In this document: positions 1-5,126 of the stretch, one piece after another
Position numbering within the stretch: position 1 is the stretch's first letter
How the letters are laid out: each line of letters starts with the position of its first letter
Assembly (NCBI GenBank): GCA_015662065.1
Contig: DQUX01000221.1
Location: 1-5,131 of the forward strand
DNA length: 5,131 bases
Origin: Anaerolineales bacterium
GTDB taxonomy: Bacteria; Chloroflexota; Anaerolineae; B4-G1; DUEL01
Direction of reading: 5' to 3'
Notes under the pieces: generated by a model
The model's database searches: none
Seen by the model: only the letters and a program-made list of their open reading frames with translations
Told to the model about the DNA's origin: nothing
Translations under genes and position numbers: made by a program

Positions 1-261
1 GGCCTGGGGCCCCTTCTCCAGCATCTGCTGCAGCTCCCTCAGCGCAGCGGCCCGCTCCTGGGGGTCGGAGAGGCTGCTGTAGGCCCGCAGCCGGCCGGCC
101 ACTGCCCGCACCCAGCCGACCGCCTCCGGCCCGAAGGCGTTCCCCGCCTCCCGCAGCCAGGTGTCGGCGAAGCGGGCCAGACCGCCGAAGACGGCCCGGT
201 CCTGGTGCTTCTCCGCCTCCAGATCGAGGATTTTAGTCAGTTTTTCAATCGGTGTGGTCAT
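1..261 (-). CDS. recG: ATP-dependent DNA helicase RecG, N-terminal fragment (partial)
   Basis: The first 87 codons of a gene that runs off the left edge of the window. The protein starts MTTPIEKLTKILDLEAEKHQ and continues with a helical segment containing QDRAVFGGLARFADTW (about residues 20-35). This resembles the N-terminal extension that precedes the wedge/OB domain in RecG of Chloroflexota and relatives. RecG is a superfamily 2 helicase that remodels stalled forks and Holliday junctions. The helicase motifs lie outside the window, so the call rests on this extension and on gene order: recG follows fakA/degV-type genes in several phyla. The ATG is supported by GAGGAG (267-272) five bases upstream. 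That ribosome binding site overlaps the TGA stop of the degV gene before it, suggesting translational coupling. The alternative is an unrelated helical protein. The gene is certain, the identity less so. Confidence 0.72.
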   Translation of the reverse strand, partial: MTTPIEKLTKILDLEAEKHQDRAVFGGLARFADTWLREAGNAFGPEAVGWVRAVAGRLRAYSSLSDPQERAAALRELQQMLEKGPQA

Positions 262-270
262 ATATGCTCC

Positions 271-1107
271 TCAGGCAGCGACGATAGCAGCGATGCCCAG
301 CGCTCGGGGGCCGAGGTGGGTGCCCACGGTCGGCCCGATCTCGCTGACGAGGATCTGCTGGCCTGGGAAGAGAGCGCCCAGGCGAGCGCGAAACGGCTCG
401 ACGTCGGGGGCGGCGGCGTGGATCACCGCCAGCCGCTCCAGGGGGCCCAGGGCGGCGATCATCTCCAGCAGTCGTTGAATGGCCTTGCGGCGGGTGCGGG
501 CCTGGCCCACGAGGACGGCCTCCCCCTGGCGGAATTCGATGAGGGGTTTGATGCGCAGGATCTGGGCGGCGACGGCCCGGGCCCAGGCCACCCGCCCGCT
601 GCGGCGCAGGTGCTCCAGCGTGTCCAGCAGGCCCAGGATCCGGACGCGGGGCTGGATCTCCCGGATGCGGGCGAGGATCTCCCCGGCACCCAGGCCCTCG
701 GCGGCGGCCTCGGCGGCGATGATCACCTGCCAGCCCAGCCCCATCATCAGTTGCCGTGAGTCCACCAGGTGGACCTTCAACTCCGGCACCTCCTGGCTTC
801 CCAGCCGGGCGGCGTTGAGCATCCCGCTGAGGGTAGTGGAGACCAGGATGGCGATGACCTCCTCGGCCTGCCCGACCAGGCTGAGGAAGGCGGCGGCGAA
901 CTCGTGGACGGAGGGGACGGCGGTGGTGGGGATCTCCGAGAGCTCGGGGAGCCGCCGGTAGAACTCGGCGCGGGTGATCTGGTCGCCGTCCCGCAGACTG
1001 CGCCCGTCCATATGCACGTAGGCCGGCACGACGGTGATGCCCAGCCGACGCGCCAGGTCGGCCGGCACATCGGCCGTGCTGTCGGTCAGGATGCGGACGC
1101 GGCTCAT
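271..1107 (-). CDS. degV: DegV family fatty-acid-binding protein (FakB-like), canonical copy
   Basis: A 278-residue protein with all the expected DegV landmarks: ILTDSTADVP near the N-terminus (6-15), PTTAVPS (60-66), STTLSG (90-95), VDS (115-117), LEHLRRSGR (164-172), KPLIE (187-191), an Arg-containing QARTRRK (202-208), and GTHLGPRALGI (262-272). In characterised FakB proteins a Thr of the PTT motif, the Ser of the SS/ST-LSG motif and the His of the HxGP motif hold the fatty-acid carboxylate. Here the matching residues are Thr61 (or Thr62), Ser90 and His264, so it should bind a fatty acid and present it to FakA. The length is normal for the family. The ATG overlaps the TGA of the upstream degV paralog by one base (TGATG), with GGGAG (1116-1120) eight bases before it. 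It is probably translated by coupling in the asp23-fakA-degV-degV-recG operon. The acyl preference cannot be read from the sequence. Confidence 0.93.
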   Translation of the reverse strand: MSRVRILTDSTADVPADLARRLGITVVPAYVHMDGRSLRDGDQITRAEFYRRLPELSEIPTTAVPSVHEFAAAFLSLVGQAEEVIAILVSTTLSGMLNAARLGSQEVPELKVHLVDSRQLMMGLGWQVIIAAEAAAEGLGAGEILARIREIQPRVRILGLLDTLEHLRRSGRVAWARAVAAQILRIKPLIEFRQGEAVLVGQARTRRKAIQRLLEMIAALGPLERLAVIHAAAPDVEPFRARLGALFPGQQILVSEIGPTVGTHLGPRALGIAAIVAA

Positions 1108-1973
1108 CAGAGGGACTCCCGTTCTTCGAACCCCTCATAGGTCACCAGCCCCAGCCCATCGGGGCCGACGTGGTAGGCCAACATGGGCCCGTAGACCAGG
1201 ATGGGGAAGCCCTTGCCGGGGAACGAGCTCTCCAACCGCTCCCGCAACAGCAGGGTTTCGCTGGTGGGGTAGGAGGTGCTCTGGAGGATCGCCATTTCCT
1301 CTATTCGGGTGAACTCCCCGGCGAACTCCGCCAGTTTGTCCAGCCCTTTCTCCCGGCTGCGTACCTTCTCCATCGGGATGATCTCCCCGTCCTCGATAGC
1401 CAGGAAGGGCTTGATGCCCAGCATCGTTCCCAGGATGCATTGAGACTTGCTGATGCGCCCGCTTCGCTCCAGGTAGTCGAGCGAGTCGGTGAACATCACC
1501 ACGTAGATGCGGGAGATCATCCCCCGGATGTGGCGGACGACCTCCCCCAGGCTGTATCCCGCCCGGGCCATCTTCGCCGCCTCGCGGGCCAGGATGCCCA
1601 GGCCCAACGAGGTGGACTGGGAATCCATCACCGTGATGTCGCAACGTCCCAGGAAGGCATCGGCGGCGGTGCGGGCGTTGCGGAAGACGGGGCTGAGCCG
1701 GGCGGAGGTATGGATGGAGAGAATGCGATCGGTCGTGCGGGTGAGGTGCTGGTACACCCGCCGGAAGTCGGCCGTCGTCGGACCGACGATAGCCGGTCGG
1801 CTTCGATCCCGGGCCATGCGGGCCAGCAGCCCCTCATTCCGTGCCCCGTTCTCATCCTGATAGACCTCTCCTTCTATCTGGACGGTGAGGGGGACGACGG
1901 TGATATTCAGTTCGTGTGCCAGATCCGGGTCGAGGTGGGCATCGCCGTCGGTGACGACACGTACTTGAGACAC
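1107..1973 (-). CDS. DegV family protein, divergent paralog
   Basis: A 288-residue protein that aligns along its whole length with the DegV encoded next to it. Shared landmarks are VVTDG (6-10), TSARLSP (89-95), VMDSQSTSLG (115-124), LDYLERSGRIS (165-175), GIKPFL (186-191), KVRSREK (203-209), and YHVGPDGLG (267-275). Ser90, Arg205 and His268 match the ligand-contacting Ser, Arg and His of FakB proteins. The usual PTT motif is instead PAIVGP (60-65), so both threonines are lost. The early DST motif is DGD and LSG is LSP. It is probably still a lipid carrier for FakA, perhaps with other ligand chemistry or chain length, but this is inference. The start is GTG with a very strong AAGGAGGT ribosome binding site three bases upstream. 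The 42-base gap after fakA holds a heptamer repeat and a likely promoter. Confidence 0.9.
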   Translation of the reverse strand: MSQVRVVTDGDAHLDPDLAHELNITVVPLTVQIEGEVYQDENGARNEGLLARMARDRSRPAIVGPTTADFRRVYQHLTRTTDRILSIHTSARLSPVFRNARTAADAFLGRCDITVMDSQSTSLGLGILAREAAKMARAGYSLGEVVRHIRGMISRIYVVMFTDSLDYLERSGRISKSQCILGTMLGIKPFLAIEDGEIIPMEKVRSREKGLDKLAEFAGEFTRIEEMAILQSTSYPTSETLLLRERLESSFPGKGFPILVYGPMLAYHVGPDGLGLVTYEGFEERESL

Positions 1974-1976
1974 GGA

Positions 1977-1984
1977 ACCTCCTT
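1977..1984 (-). promoter_or_regulatory. Strong ribosome binding site for the GTG-started degV paralog
   Basis: AAGGAGGT on the minus strand, a near-perfect anti-16S match, ends three bases before the GTG at 1973. It is the strongest Shine-Dalgarno site in the window. It directly abuts the heptamer repeat that fills the rest of the gap. This suggests independent, not only coupled, initiation at this gene. Confidence 0.8.
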
Positions 1985-2012
1985 GCAGATTCGAGATTGC
2001 AGATTGCAGATC
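1985..2012. repeat. Tandem heptamer repeat, four copies
   Basis: Four consecutive 7-base units: GCAGATT, CGAGATT, GCAGATT, GCAGATC (plus-strand reading; AATCTGC units on the minus strand). Units one and three are identical, unit four differs at one base and unit two at two. The array fills most of the 42-base gap between fakA and the degV paralog. It would form the untranslated leader of a transcript starting at the predicted promoter next to it. Short heptamer arrays of this AATCTGC type recur in intergenic DNA of some Chloroflexota and other bacteria (from memory). It is non-coding and not a CRISPR. Confidence 0.85.
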
Positions 2013-2038
2013 ATATCACTCTGCTGAGATGATGTAGA
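2010..2038 (-). promoter_or_regulatory. Predicted internal promoter for degV-degV-recG
   Basis: On the minus strand, TCTACA (2033-2038, four of six matches to a sigma-70-type -35) is followed after 17 bases by TATGAT (2010-2015, five of six for the -10), preceded by an extended-10 TGA. That TGA is also the fakA stop codon. The ten bases GTGATATGAT are identical to those in the predicted asp23 promoter. Initiation would fall near 2003, giving a leader of about 30 bases that ends in the strong ribosome binding site. Sequence match only. Confidence 0.45.
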
Positions 2039-3656
2039 AGTAATGGGGCTGACCGCCTTCGACGACCTCGAACTCCTGGTCGGGGTACCTCTCCTGCAGG
2101 CGGGCGGCCAGGCCCTCGGCCTCCTCCTGGGGGACGTCCGCCCCGTAGTAGAGGGCGACGATCTCCATCTCCTCCACGCCCATCCGCTCCAGCAGCGCTT
2201 CCACGGCCTCCTCGACGGTATCCCTTCCCACGACCAGTTGCCCGTTGTGGATGCCGATGACTTGTCCCTGGCGGACCGTTACCCCGGTGAGGGTGGCATC
2301 GCGGGTGGCGGTGGTTACCTCGCCAGTCTCCACCTCCTGGGCAGCCTGCGCCATCACCTCGGCGTTCTCCTCCAGGTCGGCCTGGTAGTTGAGGGCCAGG
2401 AGCGCGGCGACGCCCTGGGGAATGGTACGGGTGGGCACGACGACCACGCGCTTTTCGCTCAGGTCGCGGGCCTGCTCGGCGGCCAGGATGATGTTCTTGT
2501 TGTTCGGAAGGACGACGACCCGGTTGTTGGGGACGCTCTCCACGGCCCGGAGGATCTCCTCCGTGCTGGGGTTCATCGTCTGCCCGCCGCGGACGACGGC
2601 GGCTGCGCCCAGGCTTGTGAAGACGCGGGCCAGCCCCTCCCCCGCCGCGACGGCGACCACGCCGATCTCGGTGGTGGACATCGGAGGCGGCACCGCTGGC
2701 GGCTGCTCCCGGCCCGTGATGAACTCCTGATACTGGGCCTGCATATCCTCCACCACCACGTCCCGAAGCGATCCCAGCTTGACCGCATAGCTGAGGGGGA
2801 CACCGGGGTCGGGGACGTGGACGTGGACCTTTACGGTGGAGGGATCGCCTACGACCAGGGTGCACTCCCCCATCGCGTCGATGTCCTGCCGGATGGCGGG
2901 TACGTCCAGATCCTGGCCGACGATGATGAACTGGACGTCGTAGCCGTACCCCTCCTCGACCGGGGCGGGGGCGGCGATGGAGAGGTCCACCGCGCGGGTC
3001 AGCCGCAGGTCCTCCACCACGCTCTCCCCCCGGAGGTAGCGGAGCATTCCCTCCAGGATCACATAGAGGCCCTGCCCTCCAGCGTCCACCACGCCCGCCT
3101 CGGCCAGCACGGGGAGCAGGTTGGGCGTGCGGGCGACGGCATCGCGGGCCTGGTGCACCATTCGCTCCAGGACCACGATCAGGTCCTCCGTCTGGACGGC
3201 GGCCTGGGCGGCCTCCTCAGCCACCTCCCGGGCCACCGTCAGAATGGTCCCCTCCACCGGGCGGATGACCCCCTTGTAGGCGGTCCGCGCCCCCTCCTGG
3301 GCGGCGGCGGCCAGGTCTGCCGCGGTGAAGACCTCCTTGCCGTCCAGCACGCGGGCCATGCCGCGCCATATCTGGGAGAGGATGACGCCGGAGTTGCCCC
3401 GGGCCCCCATTAACGCGCCGTGAGCCACCAGGTGGGCTACCTTCCCCACGTTGGTCTCCGGCGACTCGGCCACCTCGTCCCAGGCGGATTGCATCGTCAG
3501 CACCATGTTGGTGCCCGTGTCGCCATCCGGCACGGGGAAGACGTTGAGGGTATTGATGGCCTCCTGGTGGTGCCGGAGCCAGGCCAGACCGGCGCGGATC
3601 AGCCGTTTGAAGCCCTGCCCATCTACGATAAAACGGGATTCTCTTTGATCAGGCAC
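2016..3656 (-). CDS. fakA: Fatty-acid kinase catalytic subunit FakA (YloV/DAK family)
   Basis: A 546-residue ATP-dependent kinase of the YloV/FakA family, which phosphorylates fatty acids held by DegV/FakB proteins to give acyl-phosphates for phospholipid synthesis. It is expected in the cytosol or loosely at the membrane. The N-terminal DhaL-type kinase domain (about 10-210) has NVFPVPDGDTGTN (38-50, Mg-ATP-binding aspartates), GARGNSG (84-90) and DAGGQGL (191-197). The middle domain (about 230-315) includes YGYDVQF (237-243) and VHVHV (277-281). After a Pro-rich linker (about 315-328), the C-terminal domain has GGQTMNPSTEEIL (357-369), NNKNI (385-389) and the terminal GGQPHYFYI signature (534-542). 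The length is typical. The start is GTG: an in-frame TGA lies four codons upstream and the next Met (51) would cut the active site. AGGGGTGA (3666-3673) lies nine bases before it and overlaps the asp23 stop. It sits between asp23 and two degV genes, matching a FakA-FakB system. Confidence 0.95.
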   Translation of the reverse strand: MPDQRESRFIVDGQGFKRLIRAGLAWLRHHQEAINTLNVFPVPDGDTGTNMVLTMQSAWDEVAESPETNVGKVAHLVAHGALMGARGNSGVILSQIWRGMARVLDGKEVFTAADLAAAAQEGARTAYKGVIRPVEGTILTVAREVAEEAAQAAVQTEDLIVVLERMVHQARDAVARTPNLLPVLAEAGVVDAGGQGLYVILEGMLRYLRGESVVEDLRLTRAVDLSIAAPAPVEEGYGYDVQFIIVGQDLDVPAIRQDIDAMGECTLVVGDPSTVKVHVHVPDPGVPLSYAVKLGSLRDVVVEDMQAQYQEFITGREQPPAVPPPMSTTEIGVVAVAAGEGLARVFTSLGAAAVVRGGQTMNPSTEEILRAVESVPNNRVVVLPNNKNIILAAEQARDLSEKRVVVVPTRTIPQGVAALLALNYQADLEENAEVMAQAAQEVETGEVTTATRDATLTGVTVRQGQVIGIHNGQLVVGRDTVEEAVEALLERMGVEEMEIVALYYGADVPQEEAEGLAARLQERYPDQEFEVVEGGQPHYFYIISAE

Positions 3657-3671
3657 GCGACTCTCTCACCC

Positions 3672-4028
3672 CTACTCAAGATCGGACACGCGGAGGCCCT
3701 CGACGTGAACGTTCACCTCGGCGACCGGGATGCCGAGAGCTTTCTCCACCGTATACTTGACCACGTTCATCACGCTGCGGGCCACCGAGGCGATGCGGGT
3801 GCCGTACTCGACGACCACGTACAGGTCGATGAAGATCTCCCCGTTCCGCACTTCGACCACCACGCCGCGCCTGCTCTCGCGGGAGAGAACGTCGGCGATT
3901 CCCGTGGCGAAGTTCTTGGGAACTGTCCCCACGATGCCGTAGGAACGCAAAACCGCCTCGTGGGCCAGGCTGGCGATGGCCACGGGCGAGACCTCGATCT
4001 GTCCTTTCGGTTGGGTCTGCTCTTTCAT
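3672..4028 (-). CDS. Asp23/Gls24 (YloU) family envelope-stress protein
   Basis: A 118-residue protein of the Asp23/Gls24 (YloU, DUF322) family. The sequence runs GQIEVSPVAIASLAHEAVLRSYGIVGT (9-35) into a basic VEVRNGEIFIDLYVVVEYGT strand region (58-77), a helical segment SVARSVMNVVKYTVEKALG (81-99), and the hallmark VNVHVEGLRV (105-114). There is no signal peptide or membrane span. Family members are abundant cytosolic or membrane-associated proteins linked to cell-envelope homeostasis, and their biochemical function is not settled. I chose the ATG at 4028 (MKEQTQ...) over the ATG at 4070 because AGGAG (4035-4039) is six bases upstream and because the longer start lies at the predicted transcription start. 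It is the first gene of the operon and precedes fakA by 15 bases, the same pairing as yloU-yloV in Bacillus. It is divergent from rpmB. Confidence 0.9.
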   Translation of the reverse strand: MKEQTQPKGQIEVSPVAIASLAHEAVLRSYGIVGTVPKNFATGIADVLSRESRRGVVVEVRNGEIFIDLYVVVEYGTRIASVARSVMNVVKYTVEKALGIPVAEVNVHVEGLRVSDLE

Positions 4029-4034
4029 TAACCA

Positions 4035-4039
4035 CTCCT
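4035..4039 (-). promoter_or_regulatory. Ribosome binding site that fixes the asp23 start
   Basis: AGGAG on the minus strand, six bases before the ATG at 4028. No comparable site precedes the in-frame ATG at 4070, so this decides the shorter 118-residue product. Confidence 0.8.
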
Positions 4040-4050
4040 GATGGGCCCCA

Positions 4051-4060
4051 TTTGCGCAAA
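4051..4060. repeat. Perfect 10-bp palindrome TTTGCGCAAA
   Basis: TTTGCGCAAA equals its own reverse complement. It covers the predicted -35 of rpmB and lies in the early leader of the asp23 transcript. The AGCGCT palindrome (4062-4067) is adjacent. It could be an operator for a dimeric regulator, or form a small GCGC-AAAAA-GCGC hairpin in RNA. No regulator is identifiable here. Confidence 0.4.
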
Positions 4061-4080
4061 AAGCGCTCATGTGGTATCAT
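4052..4080 (+). promoter_or_regulatory. Predicted rpmB promoter with extended -10
   Basis: TATCAT (4075-4080) preceded by TGG (extended -10), with TTGCGC (4052-4057) 17 bases upstream as a weak -35. Initiation near 4087 would give a leader of about 36 bases before rpmB, including GAGGGGG (4107-4113) as a ribosome binding site. The -10 overlaps that of the opposite promoter for asp23, so only one polymerase could open this DNA at a time. Confidence 0.6.
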
Positions 4081-4084
4081 ATCA
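4076..4084 (-). promoter_or_regulatory. Predicted asp23-fakA operon promoter (extended -10)
   Basis: Minus-strand TGA-TATGAT: the -10 hexamer at 4076-4081 matches the consensus at five of six bases, with an extended TG element at 4083-4084. No good -35 is visible at 16-18 bases spacing, so it would rely on the extended -10 or an activator. Initiation near 4069 gives a leader of about 40 bases ahead of asp23. It overlaps the rpmB -10 on the other strand. Confidence 0.5.
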
Positions 4085-4122
4085 CCCGCTGCCACTGAGT
4101 GAGATTGAGGGGGAAAAGGAAG

Positions 4123-4305
4123 ATGGCGAAGTGTGAGATATGTGGCAAAGGGCCTCAGTTTGGGCACAATGTAAGCCATTCCAAGCGGGCGACCAACCGC
4201 CGGTTCAATCCCAACATCCAGCGGGTGCGGGTGATGGTGGATGGGAGGATGCGTCGGATGCGTCTTTGTACCCGCTGTCTGCGCACCTTGAGCAAGACCG
4301 GGTGA
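4123..4305 (+). CDS. rpmB: 50S ribosomal protein L28 (bL28), zinc-ribbon form
   Basis: A 60-residue protein opening MAKCEICGKGPQFGHNVSHS, the L28 signature, followed by the basic TNRRFNPNIQRVRV (24-37) rRNA-binding stretch and ending TLSKTG. Two Cys pairs, Cys4/Cys7 and Cys49/Cys52, form the four-cysteine zinc-binding version; zinc-independent paralogs lack these. The presence of only this form here says nothing about a second copy elsewhere. The length is normal. The ATG is chosen because L28 begins MAKC and GAGGGGG lies nine bases upstream. The gene is divergent from asp23-fakA, as in Bacillus subtilis, and convergent with rpe. It has its own predicted promoter and terminator. Confidence 0.97.
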   Translation: MAKCEICGKGPQFGHNVSHSKRATNRRFNPNIQRVRVMVDGRMRRMRLCTRCLRTLSKTG

Positions 4306-4318
4306 CCCCGGCGGTCTT
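4294..4318 (+). terminator. First hairpin overlapping the rpmB stop codon
   Basis: AAGACCG (4294-4300) pairs with CGGTCTT (4312-4318), with two more inner G-C pairs possible across a GG bulge. The rpmB TGA sits in the loop. The T-tract is very short (ending TTTA). It may be a weak or accessory terminator, or a 3'-end stabiliser, ahead of the stronger hairpin at 4337. Confidence 0.4.
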
Positions 4319-4336
4319 TACCTGGTGCTCTATACC

Positions 4337-4368
4337 GCGCCGGCCCCAGAGAGGGCCGGTGCTTTGTT
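4337..4368 (+). terminator. Rho-independent terminator of rpmB
   Basis: GCGCCGGCCC (4337-4346) pairs with GGGCCGGTGC (4353-4362), a ten-pair GC-rich stem with one G-U wobble and a six-base CAGAGA loop. It is followed by TTTGTT (4363-4368). It ends the plus-strand rpmB transcript. The rpe stop codon (TAA, 4367-4369 on the minus strand) lies in the T-tract. The minus-strand transcript would also form this stem, but no T-run follows it, so termination of rpe here is less certain. Confidence 0.8.
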
Positions 4369-5047
4369 AAGGGCTGCCTGCCTCTGCGACGGACCGAATG
4401 GCTTGGACCGCCGGGGCGACTCCCTCCGCCGCCTCGAAGATCGCGGCTCCCGCTACCAACACCCGCGCCCCCGCCCTCACGACCTGGGCGGCGGTCTGGG
4501 GCCCGATCCCCCCATCCACCTCCAGCTCGGCGAGGCTTCCCGCCTCGTCCAGCATGTGGCGCACCTCGGCGATCTTGGGCAGCATGGTGGGGATGAACGG
4601 CTGCCCCCCGAAGCCCGGGTTGACCGTCATCACCAGCACCAGGTCCAGGTCCCCCAGCACCTGGCTGATCGCCACGGGGGGCGTGGCCGGGTTGAGGGCC
4701 ACCCCTGCCCGCACCCCCAGGCTGTGCAGGCTCTGCAGGACCCGGTGTAGGTGCCGACAGGCCTCCACCTGCACCGTGAGGATGTCTGCTCCGGCCTCGG
4801 CGAACTGCTCCAGGTGCCGCTCGGGCTCCACGATCATCAGGTGAACGTCCAGCGGGAGGCGGGTGACGCGGCGGAGCGCCGCTACCACCGGCGGCCCGAC
4901 GGTGATGTTGGGCACGTACCGGCCGTCCATCACATCCACGTGGATGTAGTCAGCGCCGGCGGCCTCCGCCTCCGCCACCGCGTCGGCCAGGCGGGCGTAG
5001 TCGGCGGACAGTATGGAAGGTGCGATTCTGACAGTCGGCGGGCTCAT
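4367..5047 (-). CDS. rpe: Ribulose-phosphate 3-epimerase
   Basis: A 226-residue TIM-barrel enzyme that interconverts ribulose 5-phosphate and xylulose 5-phosphate in the pentose phosphate and Calvin-type pathways. Motifs in order: IAPSILSAD (8-16), HVDVMDGRYVPN (36-47), DVHLMI (67-72), MTVNPGFGGQPF (140-151), LEVDGGIG (175-182), and the phosphate-binding VAGAAIF (198-204). The metal and catalytic residues His36, Asp38, His69 and Asp178 are all present. The common HxE at strand 4 reads QVE (Gln93). I chose the ATG at 5047 because the protein then begins MSPPTVRIAPS, as homologs do. The in-frame TTG at 5065 overlaps the predicted -10. There is no ribosome binding site before the ATG and a promoter lies just upstream, so the mRNA may be leaderless. 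It is convergent with rpmB. Confidence 0.96.
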   Translation of the reverse strand: MSPPTVRIAPSILSADYARLADAVAEAEAAGADYIHVDVMDGRYVPNITVGPPVVAALRRVTRLPLDVHLMIVEPERHLEQFAEAGADILTVQVEACRHLHRVLQSLHSLGVRAGVALNPATPPVAISQVLGDLDLVLVMTVNPGFGGQPFIPTMLPKIAEVRHMLDEAGSLAELEVDGGIGPQTAAQVVRAGARVLVAGAAIFEAAEGVAPAVQAIRSVAEAGSP

Positions 5048-5056
5048 CAGAGGGGC

Positions 5057-5085
5057 ATGATACAACGGAACGGGTAGAAAATCAA
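5057..5085 (-). promoter_or_regulatory. Predicted rpe promoter, leaderless arrangement
   Basis: On the minus strand, TTGATT (5080-5085, four of six) is followed by a 17-base spacer and TATCAT (5057-5062, five of six). Only nine bases separate the -10 from the rpe ATG, so initiation would fall within about 0-3 bases of the start codon. Confidence 0.65.
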
Positions 5086-5117
5086 GGGGGAATGCCGGTT
5101 TGGAGTTGATTCATTCA

Positions 5118-5126
5118 TGGTATAAT
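5118..5126 (+). promoter_or_regulatory. Predicted promoter for a gene beyond the right edge
   Basis: TGG followed by a perfect TATAAT (5121-5126), an extended -10 on the plus strand in AT-rich intergenic DNA. The -35 is weak (TTGGAG at 5100-5105 is only 15 bases away). Initiation would fall just outside the window, pointing to a gene divergent from rpe that cannot be seen. Confidence 0.55.

Noticed and set aside
1101..1114. The same 14 bases (GGCTCATCAGAGGG) at the degV start and at the rpe start (5041-5054)
   Set aside because: Striking because both contain the start codon plus a Ser codon, but a 14-base match in a GC-rich 5-kb window on two strands is not very improbable. The upstream bases play different roles (degV stop versus promoter-proximal leader).
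205..1138. Long overlapping frames on both strands across the canonical degV
   Set aside because: They are shadows of degV: Arg/Pro/Gly-rich translations with no recognisable domain, while the degV frame carries every family motif.
1985..2012. Heptamer array as a possible CRISPR or attachment site
   Set aside because: Units are seven bases, directly abutting and without spacers, and there is no integrase or mobile gene nearby.
2043..3413. A 456-codon plus-strand open frame opposite fakA
   Set aside because: It lies wholly antisense to a gene with clear FakA motifs, its composition is Leu/Gly/Asp/His-rich with no family motif, and long antisense frames are expected in high-GC genes.
4029..4070. 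Longer asp23 start at the ATG at 4070
   Set aside because: No ribosome binding site, the extra 14 residues do not look like the family, and the ATG sits at the predicted transcription start. The ATG at 4028 has a well-placed AGGAG.
4099..4122. GTG start adding eight residues to L28
   Set aside because: L28 proteins begin MAKC, and the extension would consume the leader and its ribosome binding site.
5048..5065. TTG start adding six residues to Rpe
   Set aside because: It overlaps the predicted -10 box, has no ribosome binding site, and homologs start near the Met at 5047.
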